A stretch of 33,072 bases of DNA from Aestuariivirgaceae bacterium (GTDB lineage: Bacteria > Pseudomonadota > Alphaproteobacteria > Rhizobiales > Aestuariivirgaceae). Numbering within the stretch: position 1 is the first letter of the stretch; every line of letters starts with the position of its first letter. Positions 15,065-23,099 of this stretch are shown here, one piece after another. The notes under the pieces are model-generated. The model was not told the origin of the DNA and searched no databases. It saw nothing but the letters and a program-made list of their open reading frames with translations. Where the stretch lies: the NCBI GenBank assembly GCA_028282065.1, contig JANQIR010000159.1, positions 1 to 33,072 on the forward strand. The letters are read 5' to 3'. The translations under genes and the position numbers were made by a program.

Positions 15065-15871
15065 ATGGATGAGATCCAGATCATCGAACAGTTCATGGGG
15101 ATGATCCGACCCTGGACCAAGACCATGCTCCTGGCATCGGCCCGGCCAATGGGGTTTACGATTTTCTTCGCTGCCTTCGCCAGAGCCCAGTTAAGCTCCG
15201 GTGTCTTGCGTATGACCTTCGCGCTGGCGTTGGCCATGCCCGTTGCCGCTACCGCCGGGACCGGCATGCCGGCCGGCCCGCTCGATCATCCGTTTGCCAT
15301 TCTTGCCGGCAAGGAACTGATGATTGGTGGGATCATTGGATTGCTGGCCACAGTTCCGATTGCCATTGCAGGTGCCGCCGGTACGATTATCGACGGATAC
15401 CGGGCAAGCTTTATTGGCCTGCCGGAACCAGCCGGCGGTACGATCACGGAGTTCGCCCAGTTCTTTCAGGCTACTGCTATCTGGCTTTTCGCCATTGCCG
15501 GTGGTTTCTGGATTGTCGCGGACACCATTTACGCCAGCTACAGTATCTGGCCGCTTCACACCCTTACACCGGTCATATCGGATGCCGGCGCAGAGCTGAT
15601 TATGGGACTGGGTGGAAAGATCATGCTGGCGGGGATCGCGCTCGGCGGCCCGTTGATGGCCATCCTGTTTGCGTCGGATCTGATTTTCCTGATTTCCAGC
15701 AAGCTCGCCAAACGCATCAATGTGATCTTCCTTCTGTTCTCTGCCAAGAGCCAGCTCGCATTGTTCTTCCTGCCGGTATTTGTGGTCATTCTGGTTCAGT
15801 CCGTGCGCACGCACTTGGGCGAACTCGATGGCCTGGTTGAAATGCTTAAAGTGATAGCCGGGCAGAAATGA
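15065..15871 (+). CDS. sctT: T3SS export apparatus protein SctT
   Basis: 268 residues, highly hydrophobic with seven or eight membrane segments. Recognisable FliR/SctT stretches are ILAGKELMIGGIIGLLATVP, GTIIDGYRASFIGLPEPAGG and LALGGPLMAILFASDLIFLI (the last approximately, about 195-215). One SctT completes the SctR5S4T1 channel. A GGAAG ribosome site precedes the ATG, and the stop overlaps the sctU start as ATGA. Confidence 0.95.
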   Translation: MDEIQIIEQFMGMIRPWTKTMLLASARPMGFTIFFAAFARAQLSSGVLRMTFALALAMPVAATAGTGMPAGPLDHPFAILAGKELMIGGIIGLLATVPIAIAGAAGTIIDGYRASFIGLPEPAGGTITEFAQFFQATAIWLFAIAGGFWIVADTIYASYSIWPLHTLTPVISDAGAELIMGLGGKIMLAGIALGGPLMAILFASDLIFLISSKLAKRINVIFLLFSAKSQLALFFLPVFVVILVQSVRTHLGELDGLVEMLKVIAGQK

Positions 15872-16929
15872 GCCAGCAAAACGATACCGAACAAAAAAAT
15901 CTGCCGCCTTCGGAGCGAAAGCTCAAGAAGGCGCGTGAGAAGGGTCAGGTTTCGGGCAGCCAGGATTTTGTCTCGATTTTCACGACCCTTGTCGTTTTGG
16001 CCGTGATTGCCTTCACTTGGCAGGAGCATGTCAGGTTGCTTGACGCTATGCTCATACGCTCCGAAGGCGTCATACGAAATCCCACAGGCTATGAATCATC
16101 GGCTCTGTTCTTGGAGGTGGTCGATCAACTGGCTGATCTGTTGTTGATTCTGGCACCGATCATAATCATCTCGATCGCCATAACCAATATTATTCACAAG
16201 AAGGGAATTCCGATCAGCATTCATCCGATCACGCCAGACTTCAACCGGATAAATCCGGCGAGTGGATTGAAGAAGATGTTCAGCATCCGAAATGCAACGG
16301 AGTTCGCCGTGTCCATGGTGCGGTCGTTTGCGTGGTTCGGTGCGGCGGCCCTGGTTGTTTGGATTACCTCATCCGATGTTTTGATGAGCGCTATATGCGG
16401 TCCAGGATGTGTGCTGACGGCCAGCGTTGCCCTGACCTTGCGTGTGGTGATCCTGGCAGTGATCTTCCTCATTATTATCGCGCTCATGGATCTGCCGTTG
16501 CAGTCAGCCTTGTTCAACCATGAGATGCGTATGGGTCACAAGGAACTCAAGCGCGAACAGAAAGACACCTTGGGATCTCCGGAATTCAGGCGCTACCGCC
16601 GCGACGAGGCAAAGCGCGTCATCGACTCCGCGGTTGCGACAAGTGGTGGTTTGGAAGACGCTGCCATTGTCATGGCAGGAGGGCCGTTCGCTGTCGTTTT
16701 GCGGTATGATAGCAATGAATTCCCGGTTCCGGTCGTATCCGCCAGAGGCCGCGATGGCAATGCTCGCGCAATATTGCAGGCTGCAGACACGTTGAACGTG
16801 GCCATCCACACCGATGGTGTGTTGGCGCGGGCGCTGTTTGAGAATATCCAGCTGGGTGACGAAATCCGTCCTGAGTTCTTTGATGCCGTTGCCATGGCGT
16901 TGGTCGCCGCAAGGAACCGCATTTCCTGA
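15868..16929 (+). CDS. sctU: T3SS switch protein SctU lacking the NPTH autocleavage motif
   Basis: 353 residues, normal length. The N-terminus (LPPSERKLKKAREKGQVSGS), four membrane segments (about 35-55, 90-110, 155-175, 190-212) and ITPDFNRINPASGLKKMFSI are typical SctU/FlhB. The cytosolic domain continues in register (LGSPEFRRYRRDEAKR, then FAVVLRYDS, then LARALFENIQLGDEI). The tetrapeptide NPTH, at which every standard SctU cuts itself between Asn and Pro, is replaced by AGGP (residues 270-273). Without the Asn, cleavage by the known mechanism is impossible. The flanks align without gap, so this is substitution and not a frameshift. The known role is control of substrate order and closing of the channel collar. 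It ends the operon, 23 bases from the convergent msrA. Confidence 0.93.
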   Translation: MSQQNDTEQKNLPPSERKLKKAREKGQVSGSQDFVSIFTTLVVLAVIAFTWQEHVRLLDAMLIRSEGVIRNPTGYESSALFLEVVDQLADLLLILAPIIIISIAITNIIHKKGIPISIHPITPDFNRINPASGLKKMFSIRNATEFAVSMVRSFAWFGAAALVVWITSSDVLMSAICGPGCVLTASVALTLRVVILAVIFLIIIALMDLPLQSALFNHEMRMGHKELKREQKDTLGSPEFRRYRRDEAKRVIDSAVATSGGLEDAAIVMAGGPFAVVLRYDSNEFPVPVVSARGRDGNARAILQAADTLNVAIHTDGVLARALFENIQLGDEIRPEFFDAVAMALVAARNRIS

Positions 16930-16952
16930 CGGCGAGGTAGGTGTTTCGCCCG

Positions 16953-17615
16953 CTACTGGGCAGCTTCTATCTTGAGCCCTTCGGGACATGTCACACCAGT
17001 TCCGCCAAGGCCGCAATAACCGTTCGGGTTCTTCGCCAGATATTGCTGGTGGTAGGCTTCGGCAAAGTAGAATTCCGGTGCTTGCAGGATCTGTGTGGTT
17101 ATGGATGCCAGACCGCGTGCCGACAAAGCTGCTTGATAAGCTTCCCGGGAAACCTGGGCGGCTGCTTCCTGCTCTGGCGTTGTCCAGTAGAGGCCGGATC
17201 GGTACTGTGTGCCGACATCGTTACCCTGGCGCATGCCCTGTGTCGGATCATGAGATTCCCAGAATACCTTTAAAAGCTGTTGGTAGCCAACCTCGGCCGG
17301 ATCGTAGACAACCAGCACGGCTTCTGCGTGTCCTGTAAGCCCTGAACACACCTCCTCATAGGTTGGGTTCGGCGTGATGCCGGCGATATTGCCCACCGCA
17401 GTCACCCATACGCCCGGTATCTGCCAGAACTGCCGCTCTGCGCCCCAATAGCATCCCAGTGCGAAATAGGCCCGTTCGCTGCCGTCCGGATAGGGGCCCT
17501 TGAGGGGTCGTTCGCTGATGAAATGCTGATGCGCTGTGGAAATCGGCGTTGCGCGCCCGGGAAGCGCCGATTGCGCATCGGGTAATTCAAGTTTCTTTCG
17601 TTGAAAACCGAACAT
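16953..17615 (-). CDS. msrA: Peptide methionine sulfoxide reductase MsrA
   Basis: 220 residues. The catalytic GCYWGAE motif (Cys55) is present, with [19 protein letters not shown] and [16 protein letters not shown]. Cys201 and Cys210 sit where the resolving and recycling cysteines of long MsrA proteins lie. The enzyme reduces the S-form of methionine sulfoxide in proteins using thioredoxin. The usual VGYAGG is VGNIAG here. A ribosome site (AGAGAGG) precedes the ATG. It is convergent to sctU and read alone; its role is general oxidative repair, unrelated to the T3SS. Confidence 0.95.
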   Translation of the reverse strand: MFGFQRKKLELPDAQSALPGRATPISTAHQHFISERPLKGPYPDGSERAYFALGCYWGAERQFWQIPGVWVTAVGNIAGITPNPTYEEVCSGLTGHAEAVLVVYDPAEVGYQQLLKVFWESHDPTQGMRQGNDVGTQYRSGLYWTTPEQEAAAQVSREAYQAALSARGLASITTQILQAPEFYFAEAYHQQYLAKNPNGYCGLGGTGVTCPEGLKIEAAQ

Positions 17616-17792
17616 GTCCGGGCCTCTCTTTGGCGGCGGATATCAGATAAGATATCATATGATTTGGTGTTGCAATCGGCCGCGGGCAAGGGGTGTGAGG
17701 ATCACTTGCGTGCACGCGTTCTATGAGTATAGTGCGCGGGCTGTTGAGGGCGCCCGTATGCATGGGTTGAGCGTGCACGGGCCGCCTTTTAC

Positions 17793-17882
17793 GGAGAGGT
17801 GGCCGAGTGGTTGAAGGCGCACGCCTGGAACGCGTGTAGGCGGGTAACCGTCTCGAGGGTTCGAATCCCTCTCTCTCCGCCA
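17793..17882 (+). tRNA. tRNA-Ser (anticodon GGA)
   Basis: A 90-base cloverleaf with a long variable arm, typical of serine. Acceptor GGAGAGG pairs with TCTCTCC (one G-U), the anticodon stem CACGC/GCGTG encloses CTGGAAC with GGA at 17827-17829, the T arm is GGGTTCGAATCCC, and CCA is encoded (17880-17882). tRNA-Ser genes are frequent integration targets; IS-like repeats begin 15 bases downstream. Confidence 0.97.
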
Positions 17883-17896
17883 TTTCTCTTTGGTAC

Positions 17897-17942
17897 ATAC
17901 CGGTGACATGGTTTACATTTGATACCGGAGACATGGTTTACA
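17897..17942. repeat. Two 21-base direct repeats, probable IS terminus downstream of tRNA-Ser
   Basis: ATACCGGTGACATGGTTTACA (17897-17917) recurs as the same word with one change (T to A at the eighth base) at 17922-17942, a 25-base period. Repeated 'CCGG.GACATGGTTTACA' units resemble the ends of IS481/IS3-like elements seen in alphaproteobacteria; that link is from memory. No transposase is visible nearby, so this is a solitary end or remnant. Confidence 0.5.
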
Positions 17943-18056
17943 CCTGTTCCGGGGCGAACGTCGTTCGCCGCCGAATCCACGCCATTTGGATGTCTGCAAA
18001 ATCTCCAAAGAGATAGGCGCAAACAATGATCCAAGTGCGGCACGCGGCGCACTTGA

Positions 18057-18962
18057 CTACTTAGACATTCTATCGATTTCTTTGCTGCTATCGGAGCGCG
18101 ATAGAGTTACTTCACCATCACCAGTTTTTTCTGCGCGGTACTCGATGCTGTTGGGAAGCCAACCGGGGGGAAGCGGGTTCTCCGCAAGTGGGTTGTTGAC
18201 GACGAACATCGGTGGAGCCCCAGCGAACCGTTTACGGGTGTCCTCATCAGCGTAAATGGACGCGCAGCCGATAAGTGCGCTCACGTATTTGTGGTCCGGA
18301 TTAAGGAAGCTGTCGGTAGAGACTGCTGCACCGTTGTCCTTCCGGACCGAGGATCGCCGACCTTGCCGTGCTTGGCCAAGCTCACCTTTGTCACGATTGA
18401 ACGGCACTTCGATAGGTCCTATCGGGAACACCGCCTCGACAACGAATGGCCATTGGCTGATTCCATAATCATCTGACAATCGCGACAGCCTGCAACCATT
18501 AACCGCGATGACGAATGGCGTATCGCGACTTACGACTCCGCGTTTGAAGTCCAGATCGTGCTTTCTCCTTTTGTCGGCAATTGCGGAGGTCCAGCGCAGC
18601 AGCATCTCCTCGTGCGGCATTGTCTTCACGCCATTGTGCTCCGCCAGCCAATCCGGAGGGATTCCGCATGGAGCTGGAACGACGGCCTCGACCAGAACCG
18701 GTCCATGACAAGACGTTATTCGAAAGTCCGGCCCCGGCCGGTTTTGTTCTATGCACCACCCCAACCGTTTGAACCGCGAATAGAGAACCGCTTCCCAAGC
18801 CCGCGACCAAAATGCCCCATCATCTCCATTACAGAACTCGTTCACGTATTCGAGGTCCGCCCGACCCGAGTCTGCAAAGTCTTTAACGAGCGGCCCCAAA
18901 TACTCCCGAAACGGACCGCCTTTTGGGAACCGGGTCCTCAGGCAAGATTCAATCTGATGCAC
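18057..18962 (-). CDS. Orphan 301-residue protein, weak PD-(D/E)xK nuclease-like pattern
   Basis: 301 residues from a GTG start with GAAGGA about eight bases upstream. No family is certain. Residues 50-100 contain [14 protein letters not shown], then RPGPDF, then VLVEAVVP: an upstream Glu (E57), PD (78-79) and E-x-V (92-94), which resembles a PD-(D/E)xK fold except that the catalytic Lys position is Val. No membrane segment or signal peptide. It lies between the IS-like repeats after tRNA-Ser and a gene-poor stretch, isolated on the - strand, as expected of accessory cargo. An inverted repeat CTAT-N6-ATAG (19033-19046) lies upstream. A defence or restriction-like role is possible; this is a guess. 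Confidence 0.65.
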   Translation of the reverse strand: MHQIESCLRTRFPKGGPFREYLGPLVKDFADSGRADLEYVNEFCNGDDGAFWSRAWEAVLYSRFKRLGWCIEQNRPGPDFRITSCHGPVLVEAVVPAPCGIPPDWLAEHNGVKTMPHEEMLLRWTSAIADKRRKHDLDFKRGVVSRDTPFVIAVNGCRLSRLSDDYGISQWPFVVEAVFPIGPIEVPFNRDKGELGQARQGRRSSVRKDNGAAVSTDSFLNPDHKYVSALIGCASIYADEDTRKRFAGAPPMFVVNNPLAENPLPPGWLPNSIEYRAEKTGDGEVTLSRSDSSKEIDRMSK

Positions 18963-19334
18963 AGGCGTTTCCTTCTTTGATCTCCATGCTGGTTCGTCGA
19001 CGCAAAGACAGTCATTTTTCTATGCGATGTAGCTATCGTGCTATAGTGAAGGAATAGTTCGCATTTTTATCACGCGTAGCCCGCCATTTTTTCGCGGGTC
19101 CATACCGCTCACGACAGTTTCGCTGCACTCAACGCCTCCGCGGGGGCGGGCAATCTAAGTACCCTGTCGCGGCTTCGCCGCTCCACGCCACTTGTCGGCC
19201 GGCGCGCAGTCGCGCTCCAGTTGCCGCGTTCGAACTCTCAGCCTCTCTCGGCCAGCCTTCAGATCCAAGCCATTGGTAGATGATAGTGAAGAGCGAAACC
19301 GATATCCGGTTCCGCCTGCCGGCGCTCCCGGTCT
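18963..19334. other. Intergenic stretch between the orphan gene and the SnoaL-like gene
   Basis: About 370 bases. It holds CTAT-CGTGCT-ATAG (19033-19046), a possible operator for the - strand gene at 18057-18962, and a CCCGC...GCGGG hairpin with a T-rich loop near 19080-19100. Short frames here have no recognisable product. Confidence 0.35.
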
Positions 19335-20201
19335 TCAGAACTTTCCGTTGTCGTTCTTCCATTCACTGCGCGGCGGGATCGCTTCGATTGTATCCCAGTG
19401 CTCTACGATACGGCCGTCGGCGACGCGGAATAGATCGTAAAAGCTGGAATGAACGCCGTTGCGGGCTCCTTCGCTCACACAGAGCACGAAATTGCCCTCC
19501 GCCAGCACCCGGTGCGTCTTTTCGTAGAGGATCGCGAAGGTTCCGTTCGCCTTGGCCTCTAGCGCCGAACGCAGTGCCGCAACCCCATCGGCGATCTGCG
19601 GGTTGTGTTGCATGACCCCTTCGTGGAGATAGTCCGGCAACATATCATATCGCCGGTGGATAAGAATGTCGTCGACAAAGCTGCGTACGAAGGCCCTGTT
19701 CGCTTCGGTCTTATCCAGGTCGGTAATCTCGCTCGTGCCGTCCAGCATGGTGCGCCCGGACGGATTGGGACCCTGCATGGGTTGGATATTGTCCCAATGC
19801 TCGACGGCCTGGCCATCCTCGAACCGGAACACCTCGAATGCGACCCGCAGGCTGGCAAAGTCGTATTCGTTATGTGCGAAGGCGAAGTCGCCATCTTCGA
19901 ACACCCTTACGAACGTCACGCGCGGTGAGGTCTTCGACAGGCGTGCGAACAACGTGGCGATGCCCTCGCTGCCCTCGTGCGTTTGGGGATTGTGCTGAAT
20001 GTACTTTTCCTCGTTGACGACGGCAGCGGCCATCGCATCGCCGGTTTCGATGCCCTTGAGGAACTTTCTTAAAAGGTCTTTCTTCGATGCCATGTTGTCC
20101 GAATTCTTGATGAGGAGAGGGGCACACGCTCCCGCTGCCGTCACCATAACAAGGATTGGCAATGAGGGCACCTGGTGACTTGACTTAGGCGGTGCCGTCA
20201 T
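19335..20201 (-). CDS. Two-domain SnoaL/NTF2-like protein
   Basis: Up to 288 residues. Two similar cone-fold domains stand in tandem: the first has YIQHNPQTHEGSEGIATLFA and FRFEDGQAVEHWDNIQPMQG, the second has VMQHNPQIADGVAALRSALE and FRVADGRIVEHWDTIEAIPP. The repeated QHNP and VEHWD words mark SnoaL-like proteins. Some are lyases or isomerases, many have unknown substrates. The start is uncertain: the far upstream ATG (20201) gives a possible secretion or lipoprotein-like leader (ILVMVTAAGAC), whereas the ATG at residue 37 (20093) gives a plain cytosolic protein. Neither has a clear ribosome site. Confidence 0.8.
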   Translation of the reverse strand: MTAPPKSSHQVPSLPILVMVTAAGACAPLLIKNSDNMASKKDLLRKFLKGIETGDAMAAAVVNEEKYIQHNPQTHEGSEGIATLFARLSKTSPRVTFVRVFEDGDFAFAHNEYDFASLRVAFEVFRFEDGQAVEHWDNIQPMQGPNPSGRTMLDGTSEITDLDKTEANRAFVRSFVDDILIHRRYDMLPDYLHEGVMQHNPQIADGVAALRSALEAKANGTFAILYEKTHRVLAEGNFVLCVSEGARNGVHSSFYDLFRVADGRIVEHWDTIEAIPPRSEWKNDNGKF

Positions 20202-20246
20202 CCGGCTTGTACTTTCAGATGCCTTTCACCGGTCGGTTGCTCTTCT

Positions 20247-20468
20247 ATGATCATGACCGGTAAGGGGCAGATGGGACGGTGCGTTGCTCAGATTACCAAA
20301 CACCTTTTGACCGGCGCCTTCTTTATGGGCATGGCAGCGAGTGCATTTGCGCAGGACGCGCCACAGGCGGCATGCCTGAAGCTGACAGACAACAACGCGC
20401 GCTTCAATTGCTACGACAAACTATTTGGATATTTGCCAGACAAGACCGATGAACCGGTCGAATCCTGA
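20247..20468 (+). CDS. Small secreted protein with a C-x-n-RxxCYD motif
   Basis: Up to 73 residues. A hydrophobic leader ends ASAFAQ, a good signal-peptidase site, leaving about 38 mature residues with two cysteines in ACLKLTDNNARFNCYDKLFG. The C....D..AR..CYD pattern occurs at the start of many periplasmic proteins of Proteobacteria; the two Cys probably form a disulfide. The start may be any of three in-frame ATGs (20247, 20253, 20271); the last has AAGGGG close upstream. Function unknown. A terminator follows. Confidence 0.65.
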   Translation: MIMTGKGQMGRCVAQITKHLLTGAFFMGMAASAFAQDAPQAACLKLTDNNARFNCYDKLFGYLPDKTDEPVES

Positions 20469-20493
20469 TGGATGTGTGCCTCAAAATGATAAA

Positions 20494-20533
20494 CGCCGTC
20501 CGAGTGTAATTCCCTCCCCGGACGGCGCTTTTT
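20494..20533 (+). terminator. Rho-independent terminator after the small secreted protein
   Basis: CGCCGTCCG (20494-20502) pairs with CGGACGGCG (20519-20527); C and TTTTT follow (20528-20533). Confidence 0.85.
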
Positions 20534-20675
20534 GGAGACTGCAATCCCGCTAACGACTGCATGTCAAATGCTACTGTCATGCTTGTGCGTGTGCAATCGC
20601 AATCGGCAAACTGTGCTGTTTTGAAGTGGCTGCGGCTTGTTTTGATCATATGGAACCAATTCTACGCGCCTGTCT

Positions 20676-21440
20676 TCAGCACGCGCTGGCGCCACCGTCC
20701 ACCGGGAGTATCTGGCCCGTCACCCAGCGCGAGTCGTCGGACGCGAAAAACAGCGCCACACACGCCACGTCCTCCGGCTCGCCCACACCGAGCAGGTGCC
20801 GAGCTGTCATGGCTTCGGTCGGGCCGGAATCATTGCCGGCGGCCATCAGCTTCTTGACCCGCTCGGTCAGCACTGCACCAGGAGCAATAGCGTGGGCCCG
20901 AATTTTCTTTGGCGCACACTGCAGCGCCAGCGCCCGGGTCAGCGCGACGATGCCGCCCTTCGCCGACGTATAGGCATCCGCACCGGCCGTACCGATCTGG
21001 GTGCGGATCGAGGCTGTGTTGATGATCGACCCGCCGCCCGCGCGCGCCATGTGGGGAATGGCGAAACGGCAACCGGCGAAAGGTCCGAACAGGTTGTATG
21101 AGATGGCCTGGTTGAATTCATCAAGCGGCATGTTGAGAAGATGATCGTCGCGCGGCGTGGCTCCGCCTGCGTTGTTATACAGAATATCCAGCCCGCCCAT
21201 TTCCTGTGCGGCTTTGTCGATACAGGTTTTCACCGCCTCGCCATCGCGGACATCGCACATGATGAAGCGCCCCTTGCCGCCGTCCGCCCGAATGGCATCA
21301 ACCGTCGAGCGGGCATTTTCTTCGTCGATGTCGAGGATGGTGACGTCGGCGCCTTCGCGGGCGAACAATCGCGCACTCGCCCGGCCGATACCTTGCGCCC
21401 CTCCGGTGATGGCAGCCGTCTTCCCGTCCAACCTGCCCAT
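20676..21440 (-). CDS. SDR-family NAD(P)-dependent oxidoreductase
   Basis: 254 residues, a classical short-chain dehydrogenase. The cofactor loop is TGGAQGIG (12-19), NNAG is at 89-92, and the catalytic Ser144, Tyr157 and Lys161 are present (NTAS, then YTSAK). D37 after the second strand (TILDID) suggests NAD preference. The C-terminus LPVDGGASAC is typical. The substrate cannot be read. The gene starts 12 bases after the MDR gene upstream on the same strand, so the two probably form an operon acting on one compound. Confidence 0.93.
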   Translation of the reverse strand: MGRLDGKTAAITGGAQGIGRASARLFAREGADVTILDIDEENARSTVDAIRADGGKGRFIMCDVRDGEAVKTCIDKAAQEMGGLDILYNNAGGATPRDDHLLNMPLDEFNQAISYNLFGPFAGCRFAIPHMARAGGGSIINTASIRTQIGTAGADAYTSAKGGIVALTRALALQCAPKKIRAHAIAPGAVLTERVKKLMAAGNDSGPTEAMTARHLLGVGEPEDVACVALFFASDDSRWVTGQILPVDGGASAC

Positions 21441-21452
21441 CTTGTATCCTCC

Positions 21453-22469
21453 TTAAAACGCGCACACGACCTTACCGAAGTGTTTTCCCTCCGGCAATCG
21501 CGCCAGCGCGGCAGGTAGGTCTTCAAAGGCAAATCCGGTATCGTCGGTTACAGGCCTTACCCCGTTGAGCTCCATCGCCGCAACCATGCGCTCGAACATT
21601 TCCCGGCTGCCCACGGTCACGCCCTGCAGGCGGACGTTGCGGGTCACCACTTTGCCGAGCTGGATCTGCGATGTAACGCCTCCTAGCACCCCGATAACAC
21701 TGACCGTCCCGCTGGATCGCACTGCGCTGACCGATTTATCAAGCGTATCGGATCCGCCGACATCAATCACGTGGTCTGCTCCTGTTCCCCCCGTCAGGTC
21801 ACGGACTGTCTTATGCCAGTCCGGCGTCTGCCGGTAGTTGATGGTGTGATCGGTGCCGAGTTCGCGGACGCGTGCAAGCTTATCGTCGCTGGATGAGGTC
21901 ACAATAACGCGCGCGCCATGCATCTTGGCGATCTGCAATGCGAACAGCGATACCCCGCCCGTGCCCTGTAGAACCACTGTCTGACCGGCCGTCAAATGTC
22001 CCTGTTCTATCAGTGCGTTCCAGGCGGTCACGGCTGCACAGGGTAATGTTGCAGCTTCCGCGGCGCGCATGTGTTGCGGTGCCATGACGACCGAGTGTTC
22101 CGGAACCAGCATCAACTCACACATTGTCCCGTCAATGGGGCCGCCATGCATGCCCAACTGGCTTTGGTCGCTGGCGGTGCCCGATATCCAGGTCCGGCTG
22201 AAGTTCGGGCAGACGAAATCGCCCGGTTTGAAACGTGTGACATTTTCTCCGACCGCGTGTACGCGACCTGCTCCATCGCACAGCGGAATGATCGGCGGTG
22301 AACCGCCGATGCGGCCATAGGCGCCGAGCATCTGCAGGCGGTCGCGCGGGTTGATTGAGACGGCTTCGATCCCGATGACGATATCATCTGGCCCCGGTTC
22401 AGGATCTGGCAGGTCCCTCAGCCGGATATTTTCAAGTCCCCAGTCATCTTCCAGGCGCATGGCCTTCAT
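21453..22469 (-). CDS. MDR-family (zinc-independent) alcohol dehydrogenase/quinone reductase-like protein
   Basis: 338 residues from the ATG starting MKAMRLEDDWGLENIRLRDL; this start has GGAG upstream and the normal family N-terminus, while the frame is open further upstream to 22577. The N-terminal GroES-like domain (PRDRLQMLGAYG, CDGAGRVHAVGENVTRFKPG) is followed by a Rossmann domain with VVLQGTGGVSLFALQIAK, the NAD(P) loop. The zinc-ligand pattern of classical alcohol dehydrogenases is absent, so it resembles the zinc-free quinone-oxidoreductase branch. It is followed on the same strand by the SDR gene. Substrate unknown. Confidence 0.92.
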   Translation of the reverse strand: MKAMRLEDDWGLENIRLRDLPDPEPGPDDIVIGIEAVSINPRDRLQMLGAYGRIGGSPPIIPLCDGAGRVHAVGENVTRFKPGDFVCPNFSRTWISGTASDQSQLGMHGGPIDGTMCELMLVPEHSVVMAPQHMRAAEAATLPCAAVTAWNALIEQGHLTAGQTVVLQGTGGVSLFALQIAKMHGARVIVTSSSDDKLARVRELGTDHTINYRQTPDWHKTVRDLTGGTGADHVIDVGGSDTLDKSVSAVRSSGTVSVIGVLGGVTSQIQLGKVVTRNVRLQGVTVGSREMFERMVAAMELNGVRPVTDDTGFAFEDLPAALARLPEGKHFGKVVCAF

Positions 22470-23099
22470 TGTGCGTGCTCCATTTGATACATCTTGTTCG
22501 TATCTCTTAAGACGCGCTACGCGGAATTTGCAGTTGTCTCCGCCCGTATGTTGTCCATTCCACGGGTGGCTCATCAAGCCTCAGTTGTTGTATTCTATCC
22601 CGGATTGCAGATTTTCCGGTCGCCAGGAGCGCGGCAGACAAATTGTTGCAGGCTCAAATCGAGCTGGCGCCTTGCGCGTTCGGCAAAAGATGCCCGAGGG
22701 ATTTATTGGTTAATACACCGTTTCGGTACGCCGAATTCCGCTGTTGCCAAGCTTTGGGCCGGAATATAGCGTTCAATTCGGCGCTTATGATTCAAGCATC
22801 GAAAAATTTGACTCACGAAAGACTCGAATCAAATCAGAGTCATTGCGTTTACAACTTGTGAAGACTCTCAAAATTAAACATGAAAACATCATATAAAATC
22901 TATGGTACCGCGATGGTTTTTCTAACGAATTTTAAACGATTTTACCTGCAACCTTAGCGCAGTTACAACCGGTCAGTCATTTTCACGCACGGGTTCTTTA
23001 CCCAAGAGGGGATTGAAACGCACTCTGTAACCTTTTGGTTATTGTGAATGTGGCACGCCTAGGTTGCATCTGACCGCTAGCTATTCGGGGGCAAGGTCA
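22470..23099. other. Long AT-richer intergenic region, divergent promoters
   Basis: About 630 bases between the divergent MDR gene and the chemotaxis operon. No supported gene. The right half is clearly richer in A and T (about 22840-22990, including TATAAAAT near 22892), as expected for promoters. GGGGG at 23087-23091 is the likely ribosome site of the kinase gene. I could not assign a sigma class; a TGGCAC...TTGC pair at 23051-23067 has the wrong spacing for sigma-54. Confidence 0.4.

Noticed and set aside
16600-16700. Frameshift as the cause of the missing NPTH motif in sctU
   Set aside because: Conserved residues on both sides are in the same frame with normal spacing, and the other frames do not encode NPTH here.
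17721-18052. Reverse-strand frames containing RERDSNPR across the tRNA
   Set aside because: This is the well-known false protein read from the complement of a tRNA-Ser gene.
23004-23019. AAGAGGGGATTGAAAC, like the 3' end of many CRISPR repeats
   Set aside because: Only one copy; no regularly spaced repeats and no cas gene nearby.
23051-23067. TGGCAC...TTGC, like a sigma-54 promoter before the kinase gene
   Set aside because: The GG and GC elements are 12 bases apart instead of 10.
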